Shown: positions 9,078 through 18,261 of the stretch, piece after piece
Numbering within the stretch: position 1 is the first letter of the stretch
How the letters are laid out: each line of letters begins with the position of its first letter
From: Prevotella sp. E15-22
GTDB lineage: Bacteria > Bacteroidota > Bacteroidia > Bacteroidales > Bacteroidaceae
Reading direction: 5' to 3'
DNA length: 64,000 nucleotides
NCBI RefSeq assembly: GCF_023204875.1
Contig: NZ_CP096247.1
Location: 1,426,001-1,490,000 of the forward strand
Position numbers and translations under genes: made by a program
The notes under the pieces: model-generated
Databases searched by the model: none
The model's input: the letters and a program-made list of their open reading frames with translations, nothing else
What the model was told of the DNA's origin: nothing

Positions 9078-9467
9078 GAAAGCACTGTCCTGGCTTGTCG
9101 CTGGCGTTTCTGAAAGGAGAGGCGAGAGGAAAGTCCGGGCGGCATAGGGCGCTCCACTTCCGAAAATAGAAGCAGTTGGTAACAGCTGATTAGGGGAGAA
9201 GAGAATGACCGCCTCGTTCGCGAGGTAAGGGTGAGAAGGTGGTGTAAGAGACTACCAGGCAGCGGGTGATCGCTGTGCTGTTCCCATTGGAGGCCGCAAG
9301 TTCATGTATACCATCGCCATGATAGGGTAGCCCGCCCGATTCTCTAGGGATGCGATGGAGGGTAGAACGCTAGAGACGCATGGTGACGTGCGTAGTAGAT
9401 AAATGACAGGCGCCAGTGACACACTGGTACAGAACCCGGCTTATAGGGACAATGCTTTCCTTTTTTT
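9078..9467 (+). ncRNA. rnpB: RNase P RNA (bacterial class A) with terminator tail
   Basis: This is the catalytic RNA that trims tRNA 5' leaders. It has the conserved GAGGAAAGTCCGGGC at 9126-9140, the ACAGAACCCGGC block at 9429-9440 and a P1 helix pairing GAAAGCA (9078-9084) with TGCTTTC (9453-9459). A T-run at 9461-9467 follows P1 and acts as the terminator. The ends are inferred from the P1 pairing and the -7 box, so they may be off by a few bases. Length (~385 nt) is normal for type A. Confidence 0.96.
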
Positions 9468-9487
9468 ATATTATTACTAATCGTACG

Positions 9488-10750
9488 ATGAACTTTAGTA
9501 AACTGAAAGAGATCTATCAAGTAGTTATCCGTACGGCCTATTTAGCAGTACGTTTTTTTACTACAAAGCGTGTGTTGAATCAAGCCTCAGCGCTCACTTA
9601 TTCCACACTCCTTGCTATCGTGCCCATTCTTGCAGTAGTTTTTGCTATTGCTCGTGGATTTGGCTATAATAAATATATAGAGGTGTGGTTTCGTGATTCT
9701 TTTTCATCGCAACCGCAAGTCGCCGAGACTATGATTGGTTTCGTCAATAGCTATCTGGTGCATACAAAGAGTGGTATTTTTCTTGGTGTTGGACTAGTGT
9801 TTATGCTATATACGGTGATGATGCTTGTGAGTAATATTGAAAACACATTTAATTCGATATGGCAGGTAAAGAAAAAACGTAGTATTTTTCGTACGATTAC
9901 CGACTATTTGGCTATGTTTTTCTTGTTTCCAATTGTCATCGTTGTGTCATCTGGCCTTAGTATTTTCCTTGCAACGATGGCTAATTCCATGACGGACTTT
10001 TTGTTATTGGGACATGCTGTTCGCTTTTTTATTGATTTGGCTCCTTATGTCCTTATGTCATTGATGTTTATGGGACTATACGTTTTTATGCCAAACACGC
10101 ATGTAAAATTTAAAAACGCGATTGTTCCAGGTATTCTTTCTGGTATAGCAATGCAGTTGGTTCAGTTCTTTTATATACATTCTCAAATGTGGGTTACTGG
10201 ATACAATGCAATATATGGTTCTTTTGCGGCACTTCCTTTGTTTATGCTTTGGGTTCAGATTTCGTGGACGATTTGTTTATTTGGCGTAGAGTTGACATAT
10301 ACGTCACAAAACCTTGACTATTATGATTATGAATCAAATACAGAAGATATTAGTCATAGATATCAGATGTTGTTGTCTGCTATTCTGATGTCGCGCATCT
10401 GTAAAAGTTTTGCAGATGGAAAATCTGCACCTACGGCAGACGATTTGCGAGAACAGACAAGTATACCTATTCGTGTTGTGAATGATTTGCTGTATAAATT
10501 ATGTGAGGCGCACTTGGTTTTGGAAGTTTCTACTGATGAAAAAGGTGAGGCATCAACGTTTGTTCCTGCAGAGAGCCTTGATAATCTTAATGTGGGGGTG
10601 ATGATGGATCGTTTAGAAGCACAAGGACACTGGAATCTTAAACTACCTATTAATAGGTTGCTTACGAAGAAATGGGGTAGTGTGGTTTCTATGCGTTCTG
10701 ATTTCTTTAATCGTGCTAGCTCTGTACGTCTTGAAGATATTGTATTATGA
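9488..10750 (+). CDS. YihY/BrkB family inner-membrane protein
   Basis: 420 residues from MNFSKLKEIYQ. An upstream in-frame start would lie within the RNase P RNA and is rejected. The family core is clear: FFTTKRVLNQASALTYSTLLAIVPILAVVFAIARGFG, six hydrophobic segments up to ~residue 270, and the NSIWQVKKKRS and YGSFAALPLFMLWVQISWTICLFGVEL motifs. A soluble C-terminal tail of ~140 residues contains a winged-helix-like stretch (ADDLREQTSIPIRVVNDLLYKLCEAHLV). The family was once misnamed RNase BN; it is not a nuclease and its role is unknown. No promoter is visible in the 20 bases after the rnpB terminator, so read-through from rnpB is possible. Confidence 0.88.
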   Translation: MNFSKLKEIYQVVIRTAYLAVRFFTTKRVLNQASALTYSTLLAIVPILAVVFAIARGFGYNKYIEVWFRDSFSSQPQVAETMIGFVNSYLVHTKSGIFLGVGLVFMLYTVMMLVSNIENTFNSIWQVKKKRSIFRTITDYLAMFFLFPIVIVVSSGLSIFLATMANSMTDFLLLGHAVRFFIDLAPYVLMSLMFMGLYVFMPNTHVKFKNAIVPGILSGIAMQLVQFFYIHSQMWVTGYNAIYGSFAALPLFMLWVQISWTICLFGVELTYTSQNLDYYDYESNTEDISHRYQMLLSAILMSRICKSFADGKSAPTADDLREQTSIPIRVVNDLLYKLCEAHLVLEVSTDEKGEASTFVPAESLDNLNVGVMMDRLEAQGHWNLKLPINRLLTKKWGSVVSMRSDFFNRASSVRLEDIVL

Positions 10751-10773
10751 AGTTGTTTGAAATATATAGAAAA

Positions 10774-10815
10774 CAAAAGAGGGGATATACTTTCAAAAGT
10801 ATATCCCCTCTTTTG
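10774..10815. terminator. Strong bidirectional terminator between the YihY gene and the tRNA cluster
   Basis: 20-bp perfect stem (10774-10793 and 10796-10815) with a two-base loop; A-rich and T-rich ends flank a GGGGATATAC core. It ends directly against the discriminator base of the last tRNA-Glu at 10816. Confidence 0.92.
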
Positions 10816-10887
10816 TAGTCGATAGGGGAATCGAACCCCTATGCCAAGATTGAGAATCTTGTATCCTAACCATTAGATGAATCGACC
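10816..10887 (-). tRNA. tRNA-Glu (anticodon CTC), second copy
   Basis: 72-nt cloverleaf: acceptor GGTCGAT/ATCGACT with a G-U first pair, anticodon stem CAAGA/TCTTG with loop TTCTCAA (anticodon CTC, codon GAG), T arm AGGGG-TTCGATT-CCCCT, discriminator A. CCA is not encoded. Identical in sequence to the copy at 10923-10994. Confidence 0.95.
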
Positions 10888-10922
10888 GTCAGAAAATCTT
10901 TTTACCTTTTAATACCGTGTTG

Positions 10923-10994
10923 TAGTCGATAGGGGAATCGAACCCCTATGCCAAGATTGAGAATCTTGTATCCTAACCATTAGATGAATCGACC
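10923..10994 (-). tRNA. tRNA-Glu (anticodon CTC), first copy
   Basis: Same 72-nt sequence and structure as the tRNA at 10816-10887. The two are separated by 35 bases that carry no promoter box, so they probably mature from one transcript starting before tRNA-Ser. Confidence 0.95.
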
Positions 10995-11002
10995 ATTGAG
11001 CG

Positions 11003-11089
11003 CGGAAGCTGGGGGATTCGAACCCCCGGTACGGGAACCCGTACGGCAGTTTAGCAAACTGCTGGTTTCAGCCACTCACCCAAACTTCC
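11003..11089 (-). tRNA. tRNA-Ser (anticodon GCT)
   Basis: 87-nt class II tRNA. Acceptor 5' strand GGAAG pairs with CTTCC, the anticodon loop TTGCTAA gives GCT (codons AGC/AGU), a long variable arm forms GTACGGGTTCCCGTAC, and the T arm contains GGTTCGAATCC. CCA is not encoded. It lies 8 bases before the first tRNA-Glu. Confidence 0.96.
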
Positions 11090-11136
11090 TCGGTTCCCTT
11101 TCGGTGTCCGAAAGCATTTGCTCTCAAATGCGGGTG

Positions 11137-11168
11137 CAAAGGTACGAAGTTTTTTTTAGTTATGCAAA
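11137..11168 (-). promoter_or_regulatory. Promoter of the tRNA-Ser-Glu-Glu cluster
   Basis: Minus-strand TTTG (11168-11165), exactly 20 bases, TACCTTTG (11144-11137): a perfect consensus, 48 bases before the mature tRNA-Ser 5' end. Confidence 0.88.
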
Positions 11169-11213
11169 TTTTTCTCGTTTTTTTTCTGAGTTAATGCTAA
11201 TTTTTTTCGATAT

Positions 11214-14200
11214 TTATTTCTTTTCCTTCTTTTTTCGCCATGTAAGAAGGTCTTTTAGGGTGTTAAAGTCTTTTTTGATGATGAAACCAATGCCTTGTGT
11301 ATTGAGTGACGAACGAGTGAAATATCTATCATTTGTCTGGTTGTAGGCTTTTACTGCCAGACTTCCATTGGGGTTAAGCATATAACTGATATCGAAGTCG
11401 CCTATGAACGAAGGTGTGGCTTGTGTCGCATTGTCTCGATAACCAAACTGTCCGTTAATGTGGAGGCGATTGTTGAGCATGCGTCCACTGATGAGGCCTT
11501 CATACTCTGCATTGTGCCAGCCTTCGTTTCCAGTAGAGATGTTGGCACCGAAATTCCAATCATCAGATTTGATGACCTGTGAGAGTACTTCATTGATTTG
11601 TGATGATACGGTGCCAGAGAGGAAAGACTGCATGGCTAGTTGGGTTTGGCCATATTCTTGGACTTGAGCGTTATTGACGCCTTGTGTATAGAAACGCCCA
11701 ATGCCCAGTAGATAAAGTACCTGTTGGTTCATCTCTTGCTGACCGGCAATATAGGAACGAATCATCTGATTTTCTTCGCTATTGACGGTTGGTAACTCAA
11801 AGTCGAATTCTACCTGCGGGTTTCCAGGAGTACCAAGGATATTCATCAGACAGTTTACGCGAACAGTATTGTTGCTAAATGTGTTACCCATGTTTAGGTC
11901 TGACAGCGAAACACCATTGACTGTATACTGTGCTTGTAGATTCAGATTGGCATCAAAAGGATCGCCGCCGAATATGAGTGTACCGCCATTTTGGAAGACA
12001 AAATTTTTCTTTATGATATTCTGGATGGTAATACCATAGGTTCCGTGCTCTACGGTATAAGTGCCAAACATATGGAATGGGCCTTTATTATAATATGTGG
12101 CTTTGATGTTTCCTTCACCGTTCAGACTAATATAATCACCTGTATTGGCGTCCATCAATACTTTTAGGGTGCTACTGGGGGTGGCATTAATTATGAAGTT
12201 GATGTAGAGGTTAGTGGTGCTTGCCAAGTTGCCGTCTTCGCCTTCGTCCTTGGTGTTATGAATATGATGCGTATGAGGCGATGCATTTTTCTTCCAGGTA
12301 ATAAATTCCTGTTTGCTGATAGCATCGGGGTTGGTGGCATTATAGACAAAAACTGAGTTGGCCTGTGGAGTTACGTTACAATTGATGATTATCTCGCCTG
12401 GACGTCCATGTAGGTCGGCAGAGCCTGTTGCATAGACTGTGCCGCAGACAATGTCATCGCCAAAGTCCTTGAAATCGTAAGCCAATAGGTTGTCGGCCTC
12501 TACATCGAGGTCGAATGTGAAATCCGAAAGATGGTCGTGATGAATACCTCCTGACAGATAAGCCTTGTTGCCGTATTGGTCCTTTATGGTAGCTCGATTG
12601 AAGAGAATATCATTGGGGATAAAGGTAACAGTGTCATTAACGAATGTGTATACCGTGTTGAGAGCTTTGACAGAGGCTTGTCCGTTGGCCACAATTGTTC
12701 CAGTGAGGTCAATGTTACTTAAGGAACCAGAGAGGGTGACGTCACCGTTGGCTTGTCCCTTAACATCTTTGAGGAATGCGTCAGTGAAGGAGTTGCAGAA
12801 TTCTATATTAGAACCATCTGCGTGAATGCTGAGTCCAATATCATTACGTACGGGTGATACAAAACCTTTGATGATGGTTTGTGATTCATCAGTATCATAG
12901 GCTAAGGCATCGATGTCTATTTGTTTGTCGACTTTATTCCAATCAACTCGTGCCATTAATATGCCCATTCTTCCATCTTGGAACTTAAACTGGTCAACAT
13001 TGAGCTCGGCCCATGAGGAGAAATCACTGAAGATTTGTTTTGCAGTGATTCTTCCTGTGGCCAAACCGTCGAAGCTGACAGAATGGAAATTTACGAGATC
13101 GAGGATATAACCCACCTCAAGCTCGTTCATGTCAATAGTCAGAGAATCGTTGGGGGATTCGGTAGCAGATCCGTCGATGATGAGATGTTGTTTGTTGTGA
13201 TTGAGTGAGAAATGATCGACCATCAGCCTTTTGGACGAATAGAGAATGTCGCATGGCTCAAGTGTCCATGGAGTGCCATGAACCATCATACGCGATGGGA
13301 GTACTCGAATATGTGCTTCGGCTTTTCCTTCCTCATTCTCGTAGAGTTGGGTGATTGTATTGATGACTCCATGCATGGAGAGTAGAGAATCTCGCGAAGG
13401 AGCATTGTTGTTCCAAAGAAGTGAGGTCGACAGGTTGTTATCCACAGCTTGACCTGAAAGGTTTAAATCAAGCGCTCCTCCATCGTCCATTTCTTTTGTC
13501 ACTTTCACGTCGTATCTCATGGTGTCAACATCGGTCGTGATGTCGATTTGGGCATTGCTATAGCGTTTGCCTTCGTATGAGATGATTGGTGCACGTCCCA
13601 GAAGATTAATCTGATTCTGTGTGTCGTCGAGAGAAAAACGGAAAGTTAGAGGCCGTTCAATTTCCAGGGGGATGTTGAATATGTGATTCAACCAGTTGGA
13701 ATCTATAAGCCGTAAATCGGCAGTGAAGTGATTGTCTGTTTTTTTTGCCTTCCTGGGAAGTCCGGGCAGGGTTGGGAGCTTCGAAGCGGTGTAGTTGATG
13801 AAACTCTGATTGAGGGTGTTCCAGTCAATCTTTCCGTGAATATGTGCTTCACCCATATCGCCTTTGACTGTGATGAAGTGGTTACCTTCATCATAGCCAG
13901 AGGTTATCTGAAGTGCGTGAAGATGATAGGTGTCGTTGATAGAATCATGTGTCACCATATCGAAATCTCTAAGGTTGATGCTGCCCTCAGCATCGTTCAG
14001 ACTACTTGCTATGAAATCTGCATCAATAATGCCGGAGAAACGTGTGTTGCCCCATTGGTCAGTGAGATTCAGGGCTTTGGGGTTGATATGACTTATTCGT
14101 CCATTCAGGCGGATGGCTGTACGCTTGGCGCGTTTTAATTCTCCTTCGATGTCTGTTTGGATGAAGGGATTGTCCACTTTGAGGCGACCTGCAATGTCTC

Positions 14201-15638
14201 CGTTGTTGTAATTTCCACTTATGTCTATGTCTTTGTAGGCATTGCTTTTGTATTCTAAGGTGTTAATGTGGCTATCTATATTGAATACAGATGGGTTGCC
14301 TTTTATCTGTGCATTGGCAGTGAGTAATCCTAAATTAGGATTGTCGAGCAAAAGTCCTAGCTGAATATCTTCTGTGGTAATTTTGCCGTTAAAATGCTGG
14401 AGCGTGTCCATTTCAATTTGCATAGAAATATTTCCAGCATCTGTTAGAATGTCACTTCGGGCTTGGACGGCTTTCGTGCCGATGCCACTAGCATCACCTT
14501 TAATGATGATGTCGTGAAATTTTGCGAGTGGTTTTGGCAAAGCTTGAAAAACCTCTTGTAATTGCGAGAGTAGGGGGTATCCGATGTTGAACTGTTGGAT
14601 GTGAGTATTCCAATGTGGTTGTTCGTTTAATTGCAAAATTGTACCAGAGGCTGCAAGGCCGATGGAGTTGTCATTCGAGGTGATATTAAGTTTTTCGCAT
14701 GTGATGTCATTTGCAGAACCTTTAATCTTTGCATTCAAAGTCAATTGTTGATTGAATGAAAGTAATTTGGGGGAAACAAATGATAAGTCGTTGATAGACA
14801 AGGGCGCTGTAGATATTTTTGCAGTGTATTGAATAGTCTTTTCAAACTGCATTTTGTCATATGCGACGTGGGCTTCGTTGATCTGTAAATTAGAATTGGG
14901 AAGCTGAAGTTTGAAGTCTTCAAGATGGGCATGCCTAGCGTTCGCTTCAAGTTTCAATGACAACTTGTTGACGTTTAGTCCGGACTGTTCGTTGAAGGCG
15001 AGACGCTTTATGTTGATGTTGAGAGAATCTTCTTGTAAGGTTTTTAATATAATATGTGTACTGATGTTTCTAAATTTCAGATGCTTGAAGTTTAGACGCT
15101 TGGGTGTTTGCGCAACATCACGCTGGTCATATGATACTTGAGAGTGACGAATAATCAGCGAGTTGATACGAAGATTGAGCGCGCTTGTGGACTCATCGCC
15201 TTCAGTAGTTAATGAGTCGAGCACAAATTGGTAGTTGGGCTTCGCTAACGAATCGGTCTTGTAGAGTGACACGTTTGCGCTGAAAATCTGAGCAGACGAG
15301 ATAGAGATTCTTCCATTTATCAAAGGCAGAAAGTCTATTTTTGCAGTAAGACGTCCTGCATGAAACATCTTTTCGTCGAATTGATCGACGATGTCTATCT
15401 GGTCTAATATAATGCGATTCGGAAATCCAATCTCAACTCTTCCAAGAGATACTTGTGTGCCAAGTTTTTCTGATAATGCTAAAGCTGCTTTGGTGCCTAT
15501 AAAAGATTGAACAAAAGGAACGTGTATAACAATAAGTAAAAGGATGTGTAAAGCCAGAAGGCTCCACACAAACCAGTTGATGATATGTTTTACTTTCTTC
15601 ACTATTCTGTCAGTTCGAGTTGGCAATTGTTTGCACAA
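11214..15638 (-). CDS. tamB: TamB-like translocation/assembly protein (AsmA-like, DUF490)
   Basis: About 1474 residues. One N-terminal membrane anchor (INWFVWSLLALHILLLIVIHVP) is followed by a very long periplasmic beta-rich region with repeating hydrophobic/polar strands and GxxxxxI elements, typical of TamB/AsmA lipid-transfer proteins. The C-terminal ~300 residues (GNIKATYYNKGPFHMFGTY, ILGTPGNPQVEFDFELP, NQQVLYLLGIGRFYT, DWNFGANISTG) match the TamB C-terminal domain. Role by family: outer-membrane protein assembly and phospholipid transport. The start is unclear: no in-frame ATG exists near the anchor. TTG at 15638 or GTG at 15602 (residue 13) are the candidates, and GTG gives a more usual leader after the -7 box at 15656-15663. 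No BamA/TamA gene is adjacent. Confidence 0.9.
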   Translation of the reverse strand: MCKQLPTRTDRIVKKVKHIINWFVWSLLALHILLLIVIHVPFVQSFIGTKAALALSEKLGTQVSLGRVEIGFPNRIILDQIDIVDQFDEKMFHAGRLTAKIDFLPLINGRISISSAQIFSANVSLYKTDSLAKPNYQFVLDSLTTEGDESTSALNLRINSLIIRHSQVSYDQRDVAQTPKRLNFKHLKFRNISTHIILKTLQEDSLNINIKRLAFNEQSGLNVNKLSLKLEANARHAHLEDFKLQLPNSNLQINEAHVAYDKMQFEKTIQYTAKISTAPLSINDLSFVSPKLLSFNQQLTLNAKIKGSANDITCEKLNITSNDNSIGLAASGTILQLNEQPHWNTHIQQFNIGYPLLSQLQEVFQALPKPLAKFHDIIIKGDASGIGTKAVQARSDILTDAGNISMQIEMDTLQHFNGKITTEDIQLGLLLDNPNLGLLTANAQIKGNPSVFNIDSHINTLEYKSNAYKDIDISGNYNNGDIAGRLKVDNPFIQTDIEGELKRAKRTAIRLNGRISHINPKALNLTDQWGNTRFSGIIDADFIASSLNDAEGSINLRDFDMVTHDSINDTYHLHALQITSGYDEGNHFITVKGDMGEAHIHGKIDWNTLNQSFINYTASKLPTLPGLPRKAKKTDNHFTADLRLIDSNWLNHIFNIPLEIERPLTFRFSLDDTQNQINLLGRAPIISYEGKRYSNAQIDITTDVDTMRYDVKVTKEMDDGGALDLNLSGQAVDNNLSTSLLWNNNAPSRDSLLSMHGVINTITQLYENEEGKAEAHIRVLPSRMMVHGTPWTLEPCDILYSSKRLMVDHFSLNHNKQHLIIDGSATESPNDSLTIDMNELEVGYILDLVNFHSVSFDGLATGRITAKQIFSDFSSWAELNVDQFKFQDGRMGILMARVDWNKVDKQIDIDALAYDTDESQTIIKGFVSPVRNDIGLSIHADGSNIEFCNSFTDAFLKDVKGQANGDVTLSGSLSNIDLTGTIVANGQASVKALNTVYTFVNDTVTFIPNDILFNRATIKDQYGNKAYLSGGIHHDHLSDFTFDLDVEADNLLAYDFKDFGDDIVCGTVYATGSADLHGRPGEIIINCNVTPQANSVFVYNATNPDAISKQEFITWKKNASPHTHHIHNTKDEGEDGNLASTTNLYINFIINATPSSTLKVLMDANTGDYISLNGEGNIKATYYNKGPFHMFGTYTVEHGTYGITIQNIIKKNFVFQNGGTLIFGGDPFDANLNLQAQYTVNGVSLSDLNMGNTFSNNTVRVNCLMNILGTPGNPQVEFDFELPTVNSEENQMIRSYIAGQQEMNQQVLYLLGIGRFYTQGVNNAQVQEYGQTQLAMQSFLSGTVSSQINEVLSQVIKSDDWNFGANISTGNEGWHNAEYEGLISGRMLNNRLHINGQFGYRDNATQATPSFIGDFDISYMLNPNGSLAVKAYNQTNDRYFTRSSLNTQGIGFIIKKDFNTLKDLLTWRKKKEKK

Positions 15639-15655
15639 GTGCCATAAATTAACTG

Positions 15656-15663
15656 CAAATTTA
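15656..15663 (-). promoter_or_regulatory. Putative -7 box for tamB
   Basis: TAAATTTG on the minus strand; the start of transcription would fall near 15650. It is divergent from the nqrA promoter. Confidence 0.5.
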
Positions 15664-15727
15664 ATACAAAAGTTTCGAAATCCGTGTTTTTCCTTACTTT
15701 TTTCTTCTCTATTATCCTAAAATTTAT

Positions 15728-15735
15728 TAATTTTG
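15728..15735 (+). promoter_or_regulatory. Putative -7 box for the nqr operon
   Basis: TAATTTTG fits TAnnTTTG, 34 bases before nqrA. The upstream region is T-rich (TTTC near 15701) without an exact -33 TTTG. Confidence 0.6.
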
Positions 15736-15769
15736 CAACCCAAAGGATAATCAAACCAATTTATTTAAT

Positions 15770-17113
15770 ATGGCAAATGTTATTAGGCTACGCAAAGGCT
15801 TAGACATTCACCTTCAAGGAAAAGCTGAGGAAACGAAAATGAACCTCAAGTCGAACGGGCATTTCGCTTTGGTGCCTGACGATTTTGAGGGTGTCGTTCC
15901 CAAGGTCGTTGTCCGTGAAGGTGACGTGGTCAAAGCCGGGGATGCTTTGTTCGTTAACAAACTCTATCCCGAAGTTCGCTTCGCTTCGCCTGTTAGCGGT
16001 AAGGTGACCGCAGTGGAACGTGGTGAACGTCGCAAGGTGCTCTGCGTGAAGGTAGAGGCCGACAGTCAGCAACAGTATGTAGATTTTGGTAAGAAGGATG
16101 TGCAGAAAATGGACGGTAAAGCTGTCGTTGATGCTCTGCTTGAGGCTGGTCTCTTTGGCTATATCGACCAGCTGCCCTATGCCATCTCTACTAATCCTTC
16201 GGTGATGCCGAAGGCTATCTTCGTTTCAGCTCTTCGTGACAAGCCTTTGGCTAGTAGCTTTGAGTTTGAGGTGAAGGGTCAAGAGGTTGACTTCCAGACA
16301 GGTCTTACTGCACTCTCAAAGATCGCCAAAACATATCTGGGTGTAGGCATTGGCTCGTGTCTCGAGACTGTGAAGGACGTTGAGGTGAACGTGTTTAAAG
16401 GCAAGTGTCCTGCAGGTAACGTAGGTGTACAGGTGAATAATATCGACCCAGTGAACAAGGGTGAGGTGGTGTGGACCATCGGTGACCCCTCTGTGGTACT
16501 CTTCATCGGTCGTCTGCTGAATACGGGTAAGGTTGTCTTGACTCGCACTGTAGCTCTTTGTGGTAGTGAGGTGAAGAAACCTTGTTACGTGGATATGCTA
16601 GTGGGTGAGGAGCTCTCTACGTTGCTCTCTAACAGTTTTGATGCAGACCACTCGGTGCGTATCATTAATGGTAACGTGCTGACGGGCCGTGTTGCATCGA
16701 AGGATAGTTTCCTGGGAGCTCACAGTTCAGAGATTACCGTGATTCCCGAGGGTGACGATAACAACGAGATGTTGGGATGGATCATGCCCCGCTTCGGTCA
16801 GTTCTCTGTGAACCGCAGCTACTTCTCTTGGCTCTTCGGTAAGAAGGAGTATGCTTTGGATGCCCGTGTGAAGGGTGGCGAGCGTCATATGATTATGAGT
16901 GGCGAGTATGATAAAGTGCTGCCTATGGATATCTATGGCGAATACCTCATTAAAGCTATCATCGCTGGCGATATCGATAAGATGGAGCAGTTGGGTATCT
17001 ATGAGGTCGCTCCTGAGGACTTCGCTTTGGCTGAGTTTGTGGACTCTTCGAAGTTGGAACTTCAGCGCATTGTCCGTGAAGGATTGAATAATTTACGTAA
17101 AGAAAACGCATAA
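15770..17113 (+). CDS. nqrA: Na+-translocating NADH:quinone oxidoreductase subunit A
   Basis: 447 residues, normal for NqrA, the large cytoplasm-facing subunit. It starts MANVIRLRKGLDIHLQGKAEE and has the biotin-carboxyl-carrier-like N-terminal fold (VPKVVVREGDVVKAGDALFVNKLYPEVRFASPVSGKV). First of six genes nqrABCDEF encoding the complete Na+ pump that oxidises NADH with menaquinone. No Shine-Dalgarno sequence precedes the ATG. nqrB follows after 5 bases. Confidence 0.97.
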   Translation: MANVIRLRKGLDIHLQGKAEETKMNLKSNGHFALVPDDFEGVVPKVVVREGDVVKAGDALFVNKLYPEVRFASPVSGKVTAVERGERRKVLCVKVEADSQQQYVDFGKKDVQKMDGKAVVDALLEAGLFGYIDQLPYAISTNPSVMPKAIFVSALRDKPLASSFEFEVKGQEVDFQTGLTALSKIAKTYLGVGIGSCLETVKDVEVNVFKGKCPAGNVGVQVNNIDPVNKGEVVWTIGDPSVVLFIGRLLNTGKVVLTRTVALCGSEVKKPCYVDMLVGEELSTLLSNSFDADHSVRIINGNVLTGRVASKDSFLGAHSSEITVIPEGDDNNEMLGWIMPRFGQFSVNRSYFSWLFGKKEYALDARVKGGERHMIMSGEYDKVLPMDIYGEYLIKAIIAGDIDKMEQLGIYEVAPEDFALAEFVDSSKLELQRIVREGLNNLRKENA

Positions 17114-17118
17114 CGACG

Positions 17119-18261
17119 ATGAAAGCACTAAGAAATTATCTCGATAAGATAAAACCCGCCTTTGAGAAGGAGGGTAAACTGCACGCTTTCCGTAGCCTCT
17201 TCGATGGTTTTGAGACCTTCCTTTTTGTGCCCAATACAACGGCTAAAAAGGGCGTCCATATCCACGATGCGATCGACTCGAAGCGTATTATGAGTATGGT
17301 GGTTATCGCCTTGATGCCTGCTATGCTATTTGGAATGTATAACGTTGGTTATCAGAATGCTATTGCATCTGGATTGAATGCTTCCTTTATGGATATGTTC
17401 ATCTTTGGTCTGTTGGCTGTGCTGCCAAAGATTCTGGTTTCCTATGTTGTTGGTCTAGGTATTGAGTTTGCCTGGGCTCAGTGGAAGAACGAAGAGATTC
17501 AGGAAGGATTCCTCGTGTCAGGTATTCTTATTCCTCTGATTGTTCCCGTCAACCTGCCCTTGTGGATGTTGGCCATTGCCGTTGCATTCGCAGTTATCAT
17601 TGGTAAGGAGATTTTCGGTGGAACAGGTATGAATATATTCAATCCCGCTCTGCTCTGCCGTGCATTTCTCTTCTTTGCTTATCCTCAGAAGATGACTGGC
17701 GATCAGGCTTGGATTGCAGACAGTCCTATCTTTGGCTTTGGCGGTCAGGTGCCCGATGGCTTTTCTGGCGCAACTCCATTGGCCAACCTCAGCGACTACA
17801 ACTTTACGATGGACGCCGTTTACGGTTTGATTCCTGGTTCTATTGGTGAGACTAGTGTTATTGCTATCGCTATAGGTGCTGTGATCCTGCTTATTACGGG
17901 TATAGCTTCTTGGAAAACCATGCTCAGTGTCTTTGTGGGCGGTATTCTTACGGGCTTGATGTTTGAGAACCTTGAAATGACTCCTATTCACTGGTATGAA
18001 CACATTGCATTGGGTGGCTTCTGCTTCGGTGCAGTGTTTATGGCTACCGACCCTGTTACCTCATGCCGCACCGAGTGTGGCAAGTGGGTTTACGGTTTCT
18101 TGATTGGTGCCGTTGCCATTGTGGTTCGCGTAATGAACCCCGGTTTTCCAGAGGGCATGATGTTGGCAATCCTGCTGATGAATATGTTTGCACCTGCTAT
18201 TGACTACTTTGTGGTTGATCGCAATATCTCAAAACGTTTGAAGAGAGGAGGTTCAAAATGA
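17119..18261 (+). CDS. nqrB: Na+-NQR subunit B
   Basis: 380-residue polytopic membrane protein of the RnfD/NqrB family. The covalent FMN attachment motif is present at VPDGFSGATP, with T219 the flavin-linked threonine. The GKEIFGGTGMNIFNPALLCRAFLFFAYP stretch is family-typical. NqrB holds the riboflavin/FMN sites and forms part of the Na+ path. Its 3' end overlaps the nqrC start by 4 bases and contains the GGAGG that serves nqrC. Confidence 0.97.
   Translation: MKALRNYLDKIKPAFEKEGKLHAFRSLFDGFETFLFVPNTTAKKGVHIHDAIDSKRIMSMVVIALMPAMLFGMYNVGYQNAIASGLNASFMDMFIFGLLAVLPKILVSYVVGLGIEFAWAQWKNEEIQEGFLVSGILIPLIVPVNLPLWMLAIAVAFAVIIGKEIFGGTGMNIFNPALLCRAFLFFAYPQKMTGDQAWIADSPIFGFGGQVPDGFSGATPLANLSDYNFTMDAVYGLIPGSIGETSVIAIAIGAVILLITGIASWKTMLSVFVGGILTGLMFENLEMTPIHWYEHIALGGFCFGAVFMATDPVTSCRTECGKWVYGFLIGAVAIVVRVMNPGFPEGMMLAILLMNMFAPAIDYFVVDRNISKRLKRGGSK

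Noticed and set aside
9416..9487. Upstream start of the YihY protein inside rnpB
   Set aside because: It would put coding sequence into the conserved 3' part of RNase P RNA; MNFSKLKEIYQ matches the usual family start.
9488..10750. RNase BN
   Set aside because: An old misnaming of the YihY family; true RNase BN/Z is a metallo-beta-lactamase and no such motif is present.
10816..11089. Integration site (tRNA att) with remnant island
   Set aside because: No integrase, no partial tRNA direct repeat and no composition change around the cluster; the doubled tRNA-Glu are both complete.
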